This document shows, in pieces, positions 34,055-43,254 of a DNA stretch of 64,000 nt (the stretch's first letter is position 1; every line of letters begins with the position of its first letter). The notes under the pieces were generated by a model. The model searched no databases. It was not told the origin of the DNA and saw only the letters and a list, made by a program, of their open reading frames with translations. The DNA is from Bradyrhizobium sp. SRS-191 (lineage in GTDB: Bacteria; Pseudomonadota; Alphaproteobacteria; Rhizobiales; Xanthobacteraceae): NCBI RefSeq assembly GCF_024586915.1, contig NZ_JANBVS010000014.1:124001-188000 (forward strand), read 5' to 3'. A program made the position numbers and the translations under genes.

Positions 34055-36178
34055 ATGTCCGACCTCGCCACGATGCACAGCGATCCTCTTCAGAGGGAGG
34101 CCGGTGCGGTCAGCCTCAAATGGAAGATCCTGGCCGGCAATCTGCTGACCGGCTTGTTTGCCATGGCCTTCGCCTGCATGCTCGCCTGGAGCAGCTGGGG
34201 CGATCTCGGCAAGCGTGAGCAGGCCGCGCGGGTCCTCGATGCCTTCGAGCTGGTGATGAAGGTGAATGCTCTGATCCCGCTCGAACGCGGCCAGTGGATT
34301 CTGCTCAGCGCGCCCGGAGCCGCCTCGGCCGATGATCTGGCGAAGCTCGACAAAGCAATCGCGGCGACGGACGAGGCGCTCGCCCAAGCCAGGATCGCGG
34401 TGCAGACGGCTGGATTGCCGACCAGGAGTATCGATGCCGCTATGCAGACCTTGAAGGGTCTGCGCGGGCCAGGACGAGCCGCGGCGCAACTGCCGGCCGC
34501 ACAGCGCCCAGCCAATGCCCATATCGAAACGTCCGATCGTCTTGGGCGCGCGGTCGACGAGCTCAGCGCAGCCATCGACGAGACCGCGATCGAGCTCGCA
34601 AAGGCCGGCGGCGAGGTCGAGAACCTCCTGCCATCGGCACAGCTCGCGCAGCTGTCGAATTCGATGCGCAGCACGAATGGCGGGCGTTCGTCGGTGCTGC
34701 GTTTCTTCATTCAGAACACGAACTGGACGCCGCTTCGTCTCGCCGAGGTGACCGAGACAAGCGGCCAGGTCACGTTGCTGTGGCAGCAGATCGAACTGGC
34801 CGCGCGCAGCATCCGCAACGCGCCCGAGGTATCTGCTGCGCTCGAGCATGTCCGCTCGACCTTGATGGGCGATGGCGAGCGCCGCTATCGGCAGATCGTC
34901 AGCGCTGCGCGCGATGGTCAGCCCTCGCCGATCACCGTGGAGGAGTGGGTCCGGTTCACCACGCCGATGCTCAACAACGTGCTCGTGCTGCGCGATGCGG
35001 CGCTCAAGTCGGCGCATCAGTCGATCGACGGGGCGATCGCTGCGGCACGGTTGCGGTTGTCTGTTGCGCTCGGCGTGCTGCTGCTCGTCGCGGCGGTTTC
35101 GGTCGCGGCAGTGATCAGCGTCGTCCGTGGTGTCATCGGCCCGCTGGTCGGATTGACCGGCGTGACGCTGCGTCTGGCCAATGGTGAGCTGAGCGCGGAG
35201 ATTCCGAGCGACACCCGCAAGGACGAGATCGGCGCCATGGCCCGCGCGCTCAAGATCTTCAAGGATGCCCTGATCGCCAAGAAGGCCTCCGACGAGGCGG
35301 CGCAGCGCGATGCCCAGGCGCAGATCGACCGCGCCCGCCGGCTGGACACGCTGACCCGCAGCTTCGAAGCGACCATCGCCGACATCGTCAACACCGTGTC
35401 GTCGGCCGCCTCCGGCCTGGAGACGTCCGCCGACACGCTGACCAACACCGCGAACCGTTCCAAGGAGCTCAGCACGGTCGTCGCGGCGGCGTCGGAGGAA
35501 GCCTCCGCCAACGTCCAGTCGGTTGCCTCCGCCACCGAGGAGCTCTCCTCTTCGGTGACTGAGATCAGCCGGCAGGTACAGACCTCCGCGCGCATGGCCG
35601 GCGATGCCGTGCAGCAGGTGCGCCAGACCAACAGCCGCGTCGCCGAGCTGTCCCAGGCGGCGGCGCGCATCGGCGACGTCGTCGAGCTGATCAACACCAT
35701 TGCCGGCCAGACCAACCTGCTGGCGCTCAACGCCACCATCGAGGCGGCGCGCGCCGGCGATGCCGGCCGCGGCTTCGCGGTGGTCGCGACCGAGGTGAAG
35801 GCGCTGGCCGAGCAGACCGCCAAGGCCACCGACGAGATCTCTCAGCAGATCTCCGGCGTGCAGGCGGCGACCCAGGAATCGGTCAACGCGATCCAGGCGA
35901 TCAGCTCGACCATCGAGCGCCTTGCCGAGATCGGCGCCACGATTGCCGCGGCGGTCGAGGAGCAGGGCGCGGCGACGCAGGAAATCTCCCGCAACGTGCA
36001 GCAGGCGGCGCACGGCACCCAGCAGGTCTCCTCGAACATCACCGACGTGCAGCGCGGCGCGGCCCAGACCGGCTCGGCCTCGGCCGAGGTGCTGTCCTCG
36101 GCGCAATCGCTCGCCGGCGACTCCAACCGCCTCAAGCGCGAGGTCGGTAACTTCCTCGAAGCGGTGCGCGCGGCGTAA
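34055..36178 (+). CDS. Methyl-accepting chemotaxis protein
   Basis: The 707-residue chemoreceptor has two membrane helices (about residues 25-48 and 335-356) enclosing a ~285-residue periplasmic domain of mostly helical character, a HAMP domain (about 357-410) and a long signalling coiled coil. The tip motif, around EEQGAATQEI and the upstream INTIAGQTNLLALNATIEAARAG, is well conserved and contacts CheA/CheW. No C-terminal pentapeptide for CheR/CheB tethering is seen. No che genes are nearby. The ligand is unknown. Confidence 0.93.
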   Translation: MSDLATMHSDPLQREAGAVSLKWKILAGNLLTGLFAMAFACMLAWSSWGDLGKREQAARVLDAFELVMKVNALIPLERGQWILLSAPGAASADDLAKLDKAIAATDEALAQARIAVQTAGLPTRSIDAAMQTLKGLRGPGRAAAQLPAAQRPANAHIETSDRLGRAVDELSAAIDETAIELAKAGGEVENLLPSAQLAQLSNSMRSTNGGRSSVLRFFIQNTNWTPLRLAEVTETSGQVTLLWQQIELAARSIRNAPEVSAALEHVRSTLMGDGERRYRQIVSAARDGQPSPITVEEWVRFTTPMLNNVLVLRDAALKSAHQSIDGAIAAARLRLSVALGVLLLVAAVSVAAVISVVRGVIGPLVGLTGVTLRLANGELSAEIPSDTRKDEIGAMARALKIFKDALIAKKASDEAAQRDAQAQIDRARRLDTLTRSFEATIADIVNTVSSAASGLETSADTLTNTANRSKELSTVVAAASEEASANVQSVASATEELSSSVTEISRQVQTSARMAGDAVQQVRQTNSRVAELSQAAARIGDVVELINTIAGQTNLLALNATIEAARAGDAGRGFAVVATEVKALAEQTAKATDEISQQISGVQAATQESVNAIQAISSTIERLAEIGATIAAAVEEQGAATQEISRNVQQAAHGTQQVSSNITDVQRGAAQTGSASAEVLSSAQSLAGDSNRLKREVGNFLEAVRAA

Positions 36179-36199
36179 TCGGCCGCACGGCGCAGACGA

Positions 36200-36231
36200 A
36201 AAAAAGCCCGGGCCAACGGCCCGGGCTTTTT
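36200..36231. terminator. Bidirectional intrinsic terminator
   Basis: AAAAAGCCCGGGCC-AAC-GGCCCGGGCTTTTT is a perfect GC-rich stem flanked by an A-run and a T-run. It lies between the ends of the convergent chemoreceptor and glycogen-synthase-like genes and can serve both. Confidence 0.9.
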
Positions 36232-36257
36232 GTTGTTCAGATGACGGGCCGTCCTGA

Positions 36258-37724
36258 TCAGGACGCGAGCATCTTCCGATACAGCGCGTTGTAGCAGGCG
36301 GCCGAGAGATCCCAGCTGAACGAGCGCGCCATCGCCGACAGCCTCATCGCGTTCAGCTGCTCGGTGCGCCGGAACGCCGAGAACGCCCGCTTGACGCCAC
36401 CCAGGAACGACTCCGCCGACGGCTTCTCGAACAGGAAGCCGGTCTCGCCGTCGGTGATCGTTTCCGCGAGGCCGCCGGTCTGGTGGCCGATCGGCAGCGA
36501 GCCGAAGCGCTGCGCATACATCTGGCTGAGGCCGCACGGCTCGAACCGCGAAGGCATCAAGGTGAAGTCGCTGCCGGCGAAGATGCGCCGCGCCTGGGCA
36601 TCGTTGAAGCCGATCGCCACGCCGATCGAATCCGGCCGGCGGCGATGCGCATCCATCAGCGCGCGCTCGATCGAAGGCTCACCGGTTCCGGTGACGACGA
36701 TCTGGCCGCCGGCGCCGACGATCTCGTCGGCGGCCTCCAGCACCAGATCGATCCCCTTCTGATGTACCAGCCGCGCGACGATGCCGAACATCGGGCCGCG
36801 CGACACCGCCAGACCGAACTGCTTGCGGACGTAGTCGGCATTGGCCTTCTTGCCGTTCCAGTCGCCGGCGGCAAAGGGCTGCGCCAGCTGCTGGCAATAG
36901 CGGGGATCCCAGCTCTCGTCGATGCCGTTGAGGATGCCGGTCAGCTCATGCGCATTGGAGCGCTGGCGCAGCAGGCCCTCGAGGCCGCAACCGAGCTCGG
37001 AGGTCGTGATCTCCTTGGCATAGGTCGAGCTGACGGTCGTCAGATGCGAGGCATAGACGAGGCCGCCCTTGAGAAAGGAGAGCTTGTCGTAGAACTCGAG
37101 GCCGTCGATGTGGAACGAGGATTCCGGCGCGCCGATCCGGCGCAGCGACTCCCGTGGGAACAGGCCCTGATAGGCCAAGTTGTGGATGGTCAGGATCGAT
37201 GGCACATCGACCCCGCGCCATGCCAGATAGGCCGGCACCAGCGCCGCCTGCCAGTCGTTGGCATGCACGAGGTCCGCTGCCCAGTTCGTGTCCAGCGTGC
37301 CTGCGGCGAGCTCGGCCGCCGCCGCGGCCAGGCGGCCGAAGCGGATGTCGTTGTCCGGCCAGTCGTTGCCGCTCTCGTCGCCGTAAGGGTTGCCCGGCCG
37401 GTCATACAGTTCGTCGCAGAGCAGGACGTAGACCGGCAGGCCGTCGCGCGTCGATGACCGGCCGAGCGCGCAACCGGGCATCTCTGCCAGCGGCGCGCAG
37501 TGGCCGACGATCTCGATGTGAGTGAGTTGCTCGATCACGTCCCGGTAGCCGGGCAGCATGATCCTGACGTCGGTGTGTGAGCGCAGTGCCCGGGGAAGTG
37601 CTGCGGAAACCGCAGCCAGTCCGCCCACCCGGACGAAATCGTCCATTTCGGTCGTAACGAACAGAACCCGCAAGAGATGTCCTCGATCAAGCCCCATGTT
37701 CGTCCTATGCAAGAAAGGGTCCAA
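36258..37724 (-). CDS. glgA: Glycogen synthase-like GT5 glycosyltransferase
   Basis: The 488-residue GT-B protein belongs to family GT5, which uses ADP-glucose to extend alpha-1,4-glucan. Landmarks include HANDWQAAL, NLAYQGLF, VTVSSTYAKEI, the donor region IVARLVHQKGIDL and MPSRFEPCGLSQMYAQRFG. The N-terminal loop reads RVGGLAAVSAALP instead of the usual KTGGLGDVxGALP, so the lysine that contacts ADP-glucose is an arginine and the Gly-Asp is lost. No glgB or glgC is adjacent. It may be a specialised or second glycogen synthase; the gene symbol is by family. Confidence 0.82.
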   Translation of the reverse strand: MDPFLHRTNMGLDRGHLLRVLFVTTEMDDFVRVGGLAAVSAALPRALRSHTDVRIMLPGYRDVIEQLTHIEIVGHCAPLAEMPGCALGRSSTRDGLPVYVLLCDELYDRPGNPYGDESGNDWPDNDIRFGRLAAAAAELAAGTLDTNWAADLVHANDWQAALVPAYLAWRGVDVPSILTIHNLAYQGLFPRESLRRIGAPESSFHIDGLEFYDKLSFLKGGLVYASHLTTVSSTYAKEITTSELGCGLEGLLRQRSNAHELTGILNGIDESWDPRYCQQLAQPFAAGDWNGKKANADYVRKQFGLAVSRGPMFGIVARLVHQKGIDLVLEAADEIVGAGGQIVVTGTGEPSIERALMDAHRRRPDSIGVAIGFNDAQARRIFAGSDFTLMPSRFEPCGLSQMYAQRFGSLPIGHQTGGLAETITDGETGFLFEKPSAESFLGGVKRAFSAFRRTEQLNAMRLSAMARSFSWDLSAACYNALYRKMLAS

Positions 37725-37910
37725 ATTCAGCCATTAACAAAAGGGCGATGCCGCAGCGCCGCGAAAGGCCAAACGCGTTCGACATCGAATGGTTCGATCT
37801 AGACAAGACGGGCACGCCGTCCGATGGCTTACGCTTCGTAAATGCGAGGACGGGCCGGCCTTCGGTCGCGTCCGGCACAGAAGAAACGCCGACAACAGGG
37901 AGCTACACGC

Positions 37911-39080
37911 GTGAGTCTAGATCGAGAGCATGAGAGCCGTTTGACAGGATGCTTCGAGGGCCTGCGCGTGCTGGACTTTTCGACCACCATCGCCGGCCCG
38001 CACTGTGCCCGCATGCTTGCAGATATGGGTGCGGAGGTGATCAAGATCGAGTCAGCCGAAGGTGAAACCATGCGCATCCGGCCGCCAGTGCGGCATGGCT
38101 GCTCCACCGCTTTCGGTCAGCTCAATGTCGGCAAGAAGAGCGTGGTGCTGGATCTCAAGTCGGGCGAGGGCGTCGAGGCCGTGCGTCGGCTGGTCGCATC
38201 CGCCGATATCCTGGTCGAGAACTTCCGGCCCGGCGTGATGCAGAGGCTCGGGCTCGACTACGCCATCTTGAGTGCGCTCAACCCGCGGCTGATCTACTGC
38301 TCGATCTCGGGCTACGGCCAGACCGGCCCGTCGGCGGAACTTCCCGCCTATGCGCCGGTGATCCACGCCGCCTCGGGCTATGACATGGCGCATCTCGCCT
38401 ACCAGCCGGGGCGCGACCGGCCGGATTATTGCGGCATCTATCATGCCGACGTGGTCACCGGGACCTACGCCTTCGGCGCCATCGCCTCCGCGCTGTATCA
38501 GCGCGAGCGGATCGGGCGTGGCCAGCACATCGACTGCTCGATGCTGGAATCGATGCTGAGCCTGACCTTGAACGAGATCCAATGGTCGCAATTCCCGGTC
38601 GTCCAGCCGTCGCGGCCGACCTTCGGCCCGGCGGCATGCCGCGATGGCTACGTCATGATCGCCATCGCCAGCGAGAAGACGTTCCAGAACCTGATGGTGG
38701 TGATCGGCCATCCCGAGTGGATGAGCGATGTCCGCTTCGCGAAATATTCCGACCGGCGGGCAAACTGGGGCGCGCTCATGGACGGCGTCGAAGCGTGGTC
38801 GGGCCGGCTCAGCGTCGCCGATTGCGTCGCAGCTTTGAACGCGGGCGGCGTGCCGAGTTCGGCCTATCGCAGCGTCGCCGAGGCGCTGGCCGATCCGCAG
38901 ATCGTGCATCGTGGCGCGCTGGCGGAGGTCGAGGATGACGCCGGCACCTTCAAGGTCGTCAACCTGCCGTTCCGGATGTCGGAGGCGAAGGTCGCGGCCG
39001 GACCGCGCTCGGCCAGTCTCGGCGAGCACACCGCTGATGTCCTGCGCGAGGCGTCCGCAATTGCGCGGGACAACGGCTGA
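37911..39080 (+). CDS. CaiB/BaiF family CoA-transferase (family III)
   Basis: The 389-residue protein belongs to family III CoA-transferases (formyl-CoA:oxalate, carnitine and succinyl-CoA types). It opens with LTGCFEGLRVLDFSTTIAGPHCARMLADMGAEVIK, the typical CoA-binding start, and the likely catalytic aspartate is in YHADVVTGTYAF. It moves CoA between carboxylic acids; the acids are not known. The start is a GTG at 37911 with AGGGAG about 10 bases upstream; an in-frame ATG further upstream encodes an Arg-rich tail unlike the family. Confidence 0.87.
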   Translation: MSLDREHESRLTGCFEGLRVLDFSTTIAGPHCARMLADMGAEVIKIESAEGETMRIRPPVRHGCSTAFGQLNVGKKSVVLDLKSGEGVEAVRRLVASADILVENFRPGVMQRLGLDYAILSALNPRLIYCSISGYGQTGPSAELPAYAPVIHAASGYDMAHLAYQPGRDRPDYCGIYHADVVTGTYAFGAIASALYQRERIGRGQHIDCSMLESMLSLTLNEIQWSQFPVVQPSRPTFGPAACRDGYVMIAIASEKTFQNLMVVIGHPEWMSDVRFAKYSDRRANWGALMDGVEAWSGRLSVADCVAALNAGGVPSSAYRSVAEALADPQIVHRGALAEVEDDAGTFKVVNLPFRMSEAKVAAGPRSASLGEHTADVLREASAIARDNG

Positions 39081-39318
39081 GCGCGCTGAGGCAAAAGGCT
39101 GCAGGGCTGCCATGAATGCGCGCTATGCGCGCGGCCTTGCTGCTCCCAGCGTTTCCGGCCAATGTTCCCGGCATCGCAAGAACAGTCCGGATCCGCCGGA
39201 CGCGTCGATGGCGGGAGGAGACGTCGAGGTCAGCTTGCCCCAGCGCAAGCTGTCGTCCGCTTGTCCCGTCACGACGCCGTCCGGTCCCGCCAGCCAACCG
39301 GACTACGGGAGTGAAACC

Positions 39319-40386
39319 ATGAAGAGCTTCAAGGTCACCGATTTCAACGCGCCGCTGACCGAGGTCGACGAGCCGACGCCGCAGCCGTTCGGCAAGCAGG
39401 TGCTGATCAAGGTGAAGGCGGCCGGCGTCTGCCACAGCGACCTGCACATCTGGGAAGGCGGCTATGATCTCGGCCACGGCCGCAAGCCGCTGTCGCTGAA
39501 GGATCGCGGCGTGTCGCTGCCGCGGACCATGGGGCATGAAAGCGCCGGCGAGATCGTGGCCTTCGGTCCCGACGTGACCGAAGCGGAGAAGGGCGGCTTG
39601 AAGGTCGGTGACGTCGCGCTGGTCTATCCCTGGATCGGCTGCGGCAAATGCGCGACTTGCCTCGCGGGCGACGAGAACATGTGCCTGAAGCCGGCCTCGC
39701 TCGGCGTCTATTGCGACGGCGGCTACGCCGATCACATGACGGTGCCGCATCCGCGCCACCTGATCGACCTCAAGGGCCTCGATCCCGTGACGACGGCGCC
39801 CTATGCCTGCTCGGGCGTCACCACCTACAGCGCGCTGAAGAAGGTGGAGAAGGATTTCGACACGCCGATCGTGATCTTCGGCGCCGGCGGCCTCGGCCTG
39901 ATGGCGCTGTCGCTGCTGAAGGCGATGGGCGGCAAGGGCGCGATCGTGGTAGACATCGACGCGCGTAAGCGCGAGGCCGCGCTGGCCGCAGGCGCGCTGG
40001 CCGCTGTCGACGGCAAGGCGCCGGACGCGCTGGAGCAGTTGAACAAGGCGGCGGGCGAGCCGATCCGGGCGGTGATCGACCTGGTCGGCAATGCCGCGAC
40101 CGCGCAGCTCGGCTTCGACTGCCTGACCAAGGGCGGCAAGCTCGTCATCGTCGGCCTGTTCGGCGGCGGCGCGCCGTGGGCGCTGCCGCTCATCCCGATC
40201 AAGGCGGTGACGATCCAGGGCAGCTATGTCGGCAATCTCCGCGAGACCAAGGAGCTGCTCGACCTGGTCCGCGCCAAGAACATCGCGCCGATCCCGGTGA
40301 CCCCGATGCCGCTCGCCAAGGCCAACGACGCCCTGCACGACCTGCAGAAGGGTCAGCTCGTCGGCCGCGCCGTGCTGACGCCGTAA
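39319..40386 (+). CDS. Zinc-dependent alcohol dehydrogenase
   Basis: The 355-residue medium-chain dehydrogenase has the catalytic zinc region CHSDLHIWEGG and GHESAGEI, the structural zinc cysteines GCGKCATCLAGDENMC, and the NAD-binding motif GAGGLGLMAL near residue 195. It oxidises a primary or secondary alcohol, or reduces the matching aldehyde, with NAD(P). The start ATG has GGGAG upstream. It lies 240 bases after the CoA-transferase; whether they share a pathway is unclear. Confidence 0.88.
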   Translation: MKSFKVTDFNAPLTEVDEPTPQPFGKQVLIKVKAAGVCHSDLHIWEGGYDLGHGRKPLSLKDRGVSLPRTMGHESAGEIVAFGPDVTEAEKGGLKVGDVALVYPWIGCGKCATCLAGDENMCLKPASLGVYCDGGYADHMTVPHPRHLIDLKGLDPVTTAPYACSGVTTYSALKKVEKDFDTPIVIFGAGGLGLMALSLLKAMGGKGAIVVDIDARKREAALAAGALAAVDGKAPDALEQLNKAAGEPIRAVIDLVGNAATAQLGFDCLTKGGKLVIVGLFGGGAPWALPLIPIKAVTIQGSYVGNLRETKELLDLVRAKNIAPIPVTPMPLAKANDALHDLQKGQLVGRAVLTP

Positions 40387-40405
40387 GCCACGGCTGTATC
40401 CTCTC

Positions 40406-40493
40406 GTCATGGCCGGGCTTGACCCGGCCATCCACGCCGCGGGCGTCGTGTCGCTTGAAAGTGATGGATGCCCGGATCGAGCCCGGGCATGAC
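40406..40493. repeat. Palindromic repeat element (GTCATGGCCGGGC type)
   Basis: This 88-base palindromic element is flanked by GTCATGGCCGGGCTTGACCC and GAGCCCGGGCATGAC ends, with internal CCATCCAC/GTGATGG pairs. It resembles the element at 61738-61821 and is a typical Bradyrhizobiaceae intergenic palindrome. It lies between the alcohol dehydrogenase and the dehydrogenase at 40528. Confidence 0.8.
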
Positions 40494-40527
40494 GGCTCTT
40501 CAATCTCGTCTTCGAAAGCGCCGCCCC

Positions 40528-41607
40528 ATGCCCTCCACCAACGCCCTCCATATCGCAGTCCTCCCCGGTGACGGCATCGGTCCTGAAGTGATGGCGCCGG
40601 CGCTTGAAGTGTTGCGCAAGGTCGAGGCCAAGGCCGGCCTGTCGTTCCGTTTCACCGAGGCCCAGGCCGGCGCCAACAACTATCTCGCCACCGGCGTCTC
40701 GATCGCCGAGTCGACGATCCGGCTGTGCGATGAGGCGGATGCGATCCTGCTCGGCGCCTGCGGCCTCCCGTCGGTGCGCTATCCCGACAACACCGAGATC
40801 GCGCCGCAGATCGAGCTGCGCTTTCACTTCGATCTGTATGCGGGCGTGCGGCCGGCGCGGTTGATCCCGGGCGTGCCGAGCCCGATCGTCGGCGCGGCCG
40901 AGCGCGGCATCGACTTCGTCGTCATCCGCGAGTCGACCGAAGGCCTGTTCGCCTCGATGGGCAAAGGTGTGGTGACACATGAAGAGGCGCGGGAGACCCT
41001 CGTCATCACCCGCAAGACCTCCGAGCGTCTCTTCAACTTCTCCTTCAAGCTCGCCGAACGGCGTAAGGCGCGCGGCCGCCCGGGCACTTTAGGCTGCGTC
41101 GACAAGGCCAATGTGTTCAAGGCCTTCGCTTACTTCCGCAAGATTTTCGACGAGGTCGCCGAGCTTCATCCTGACGTGAAGACGGAGCGTCTCTACATCG
41201 ATGCCTGCGCCCTGATGCTGGTGAAGCGCCCCTGGGATTTCGATGTGCTCGTCACCGAGAACATGTTCGGCGACATCCTGTCGGATCTCGCCGCGGGCCT
41301 CGTCGGCGGGATGGGCATGGCGCCCTCGGCCGACATCGGCGATCGCCACGCCGTGTTCCAGCCCTGCCACGGCACCGCGCCTGACATCATGGGGCAGGGC
41401 AAGGCCAACCCGACCGCGATGATCCTGTCGGCCGCGATGATGCTCGACTGGCTGGCCGACACCCACGGCATCGAAGGCGCCGCCGAGGCCGCGCAGCGGA
41501 TCGAGCGGGCGGTCGACGAGGTCTATGCGTCCGGCCTCAAGCCGTTCGAATTCGGAGGCCACGCCGGCACGGTGGACGTCACCAAGGCGGTCCTGGAGGC
41601 GCTGTAG
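40528..41607 (+). CDS. Isocitrate/isopropylmalate/tartrate dehydrogenase family protein
   Basis: The 359-residue protein is a beta-decarboxylating dehydrogenase with the start LHIAVLPGDGIGPEVMAPAL, the phosphate/substrate segment RESTEGLFASMG and the metal-binding region ENMFGDILSDLAAGLVGGMGMAPSADIG. Members oxidise and decarboxylate malate-type substrates with NAD; this one most resembles the tartrate dehydrogenase/isopropylmalate-like branch found in Bradyrhizobium. No leuCD genes are adjacent, so leucine synthesis is not indicated. The start MPSTNALHIAVLP was chosen for family match. Confidence 0.85.
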   Translation: MPSTNALHIAVLPGDGIGPEVMAPALEVLRKVEAKAGLSFRFTEAQAGANNYLATGVSIAESTIRLCDEADAILLGACGLPSVRYPDNTEIAPQIELRFHFDLYAGVRPARLIPGVPSPIVGAAERGIDFVVIRESTEGLFASMGKGVVTHEEARETLVITRKTSERLFNFSFKLAERRKARGRPGTLGCVDKANVFKAFAYFRKIFDEVAELHPDVKTERLYIDACALMLVKRPWDFDVLVTENMFGDILSDLAAGLVGGMGMAPSADIGDRHAVFQPCHGTAPDIMGQGKANPTAMILSAAMMLDWLADTHGIEGAAEAAQRIERAVDEVYASGLKPFEFGGHAGTVDVTKAVLEAL

Positions 41608-41655
41608 AGCATGATCCGGAAAAGTGGGGACCGGTTTTCCGACATGATCATGCTC
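41607..41655. repeat. Palindromic repeat (GAGCATGATCC type)
   Basis: The 49-base element begins at the stop codon of the upstream gene with GAGCATGATCCGGAAAAGTG and ends GATCATGCTC; the ends form a 10-base inverted repeat and the middle holds GGAAAA/TTTTCC. It is one of the most widespread rhizobial intergenic palindromes (RIME-like). Confidence 0.8.
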
Positions 41656-41667
41656 AGGCAAGAGACG

Positions 41668-41698
41668 AGATCATGAGGCGTGGAACGCCTCATGATCT
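41668..41698. terminator. Perfect hairpin between convergent genes
   Basis: AGATCATGAGGCGT-GGA-ACGCCTCATGATCT is a perfect 14-base stem with a 3-base loop. It overlaps the stop codon of the crotonase gene and lies after the dehydrogenase gene, so it could stop or protect both transcripts. There is no T-run. Confidence 0.5.
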
Positions 41699-42506
41699 AG
41701 CGCCCCGTGAAGCTCGGCTTGCGCTTCTCCATGAAGGCGCGGCGGCCTTCGCGGAAATCCTCCGAATCCATGCAGGCGTCGCCGATCCGCTTGATCGCGT
41801 CCATGTCGCGGCGGCTCTCGTCCTTCAGCACCTCGGCGATGGTGATCTTGGCGGCCTGCACCGCCAAGGGCGCGTTGCCGGCGATGCTGCGGGCGATGTC
41901 GAGCGTGGCGGGCATCAGTTCGTCCGCGGCCATCATCCGGTCGACGAGGCCGATCCGCAGCGCCTCCGCGGCGTCGATCCGCATCCCCGTATAGAGCAGC
42001 AGCCGGGCCTGCGACGGCCCGACCAGCGACACCAGGTTGCGCAGGCCGTCATGGCCATAGGCGATGCCGAGCTTGGCAGCGGGGATGCCGAACTGGCTGT
42101 CCTCCGAGGCAAAGCGCATGTCGGTGAGCATCGCGATCTGCAAGCCCCCGCCGAGGCAGAAGCCGCGGATGCAGGCGATCGTGGGCTTCGGGTAGGCGGC
42201 GAGCAGGGCGCGCTGGGCGGCGCTGCGCTCGGCATAGGCCTCCGAGGCCGCGGCGTTGTGGCGGCTCTGCTCGAACTGGCTGATGTCGGCGCCGGAGACG
42301 AACGCCTTGCCGCCGGCGCCGGTCAGCACCACGACGCGGATTTCGGGATCGTCGCGCAAGGCGGTCAGCGCCTCGCCAAGGCCCTGCCACATCTCCAGCG
42401 ACATCGCGTTGCGCTTGTCGAGATTGTTGAAGGTGACGATGCCGACGCGGTCGTCGATGGTCACGAGAATCTTGCCCTCGGCGAAGGCGGCGGATGATGG
42501 GGACAT
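41697..42506 (-). CDS. Enoyl-CoA hydratase/isomerase (crotonase) family protein
   Basis: The 269-residue protein has the crotonase fold: oxyanion-hole segments FVSGADISQF and IRGFCLGGGLQIAML, then FGIPAAKLGIAYGHDG. In standard enoyl-CoA hydratases two glutamates do the chemistry, one in the GGCELA region and one in the PEI motif; here these positions look like Gln and Ala. So it may not be a hydratase, although another crotonase-type reaction (isomerase, hydrolase, decarboxylase) remains possible. It ends inside the hairpin that separates it from the convergent dehydrogenase gene. Confidence 0.88.
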   Translation of the reverse strand: MSPSSAAFAEGKILVTIDDRVGIVTFNNLDKRNAMSLEMWQGLGEALTALRDDPEIRVVVLTGAGGKAFVSGADISQFEQSRHNAAASEAYAERSAAQRALLAAYPKPTIACIRGFCLGGGLQIAMLTDMRFASEDSQFGIPAAKLGIAYGHDGLRNLVSLVGPSQARLLLYTGMRIDAAEALRIGLVDRMMAADELMPATLDIARSIAGNAPLAVQAAKITIAEVLKDESRRDMDAIKRIGDACMDSEDFREGRRAFMEKRKPSFTGR

Positions 42507-42851
42507 GGCGGGAAATCCAGGACGACAGGGCTCTCAGCCCATGGTTCACCGCGCCGGGTGTGTCGTCAACGCAGATCACCGCAACAGGTCGCAGCATATG
42601 AGGCGCGCGGACGACGCGCCGGCATGCCGCCACTTCCTATGACGGCAGATGGGGCTCTTGAGAGGTGACGAAGCCTCGGACCGCGCAGCCATTGCTGGGC
42701 GGACTCGAAAGGCCGGGGCATCGGTCGATCGGCCTAGCAGGCCGATGCCGTGAACTCGCCCGAGCCGGCTGAGCGCCTGGCGCCCCCAAGTTGCGCCCTC
42801 GAGCGAAGATGGCCCATATCCATCACGAGGAGGCCTGTCAGACGGCCTCGC
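42507..42851. other. Gene-free region with hairpins
   Basis: These 345 bases separate the tandem PraR-like and crotonase genes, both on the minus strand. I see no gene. Two stems stand out: ATCGGCCT-AGC-AGGCCGAT (42728-42746) and GAGGCC...GGCCTC (42830-42849, just past the PraR-like stop). Neither has a T-run, but the second could be a terminator of that gene. The promoter of the crotonase gene must lie near the left end. Confidence 0.4.
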
Positions 42852-43247
42852 TTACTCTTCGTTGGCAGCGATCGATTCCATCAGGGACACCAGCTGACGT
42901 TGCACCGTCTGGTCCTTGATCTTGCTGTAGGCACGCAGCAACCGCAGGCTGAAGGCGGAGTCCAGGAACAGGAGGCTCTCGACCTCACGGGCCTTGTTGT
43001 CGCCGTCGTAGAAGAACGTCACGGGCACGTCGAGCGCGGTGGCGATCTGCTGCAGACGCGCAGCGCCGACCCGGTTGACACCCTTTTCATACTTCTGGAC
43101 CTGCTGGAAGCTGACGCCGAGCTTTTCGCCAAGCTCTGCTTGGGAGATCTTCTGCTCCACACGCCGCAGGCGAATGCGCTTGCCAAGCTCGATGTCGGGC
43201 TTGCCGGCGCTGCGTTGCTTCATCTTCTTTGCCGCTGATTTATTCAT
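42852..43247 (-). CDS. PraR/PhrR-like XRE-family regulator
   Basis: The 131-residue protein has an XRE-type helix-turn-helix (about residues 19-73, KISQAELGEKLGVSFQQVQKYEKG) and a short C-terminal helical region. Its sequence closely resembles rhizobial PraR/PhrR proteins, which repress quorum-sensing, biofilm and acid-stress genes. The N terminus is Lys-rich. It lies just past the end of the LysR gene on the same strand (8 bases), so they could be co-transcribed. The name is a family assignment, not proof of the same targets. Confidence 0.85.
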   Translation of the reverse strand: MNKSAAKKMKQRSAGKPDIELGKRIRLRRVEQKISQAELGEKLGVSFQQVQKYEKGVNRVGAARLQQIATALDVPVTFFYDGDNKAREVESLLFLDSAFSLRLLRAYSKIKDQTVQRQLVSLMESIAANEE

Positions 43248-43254
43248 ACTGATT

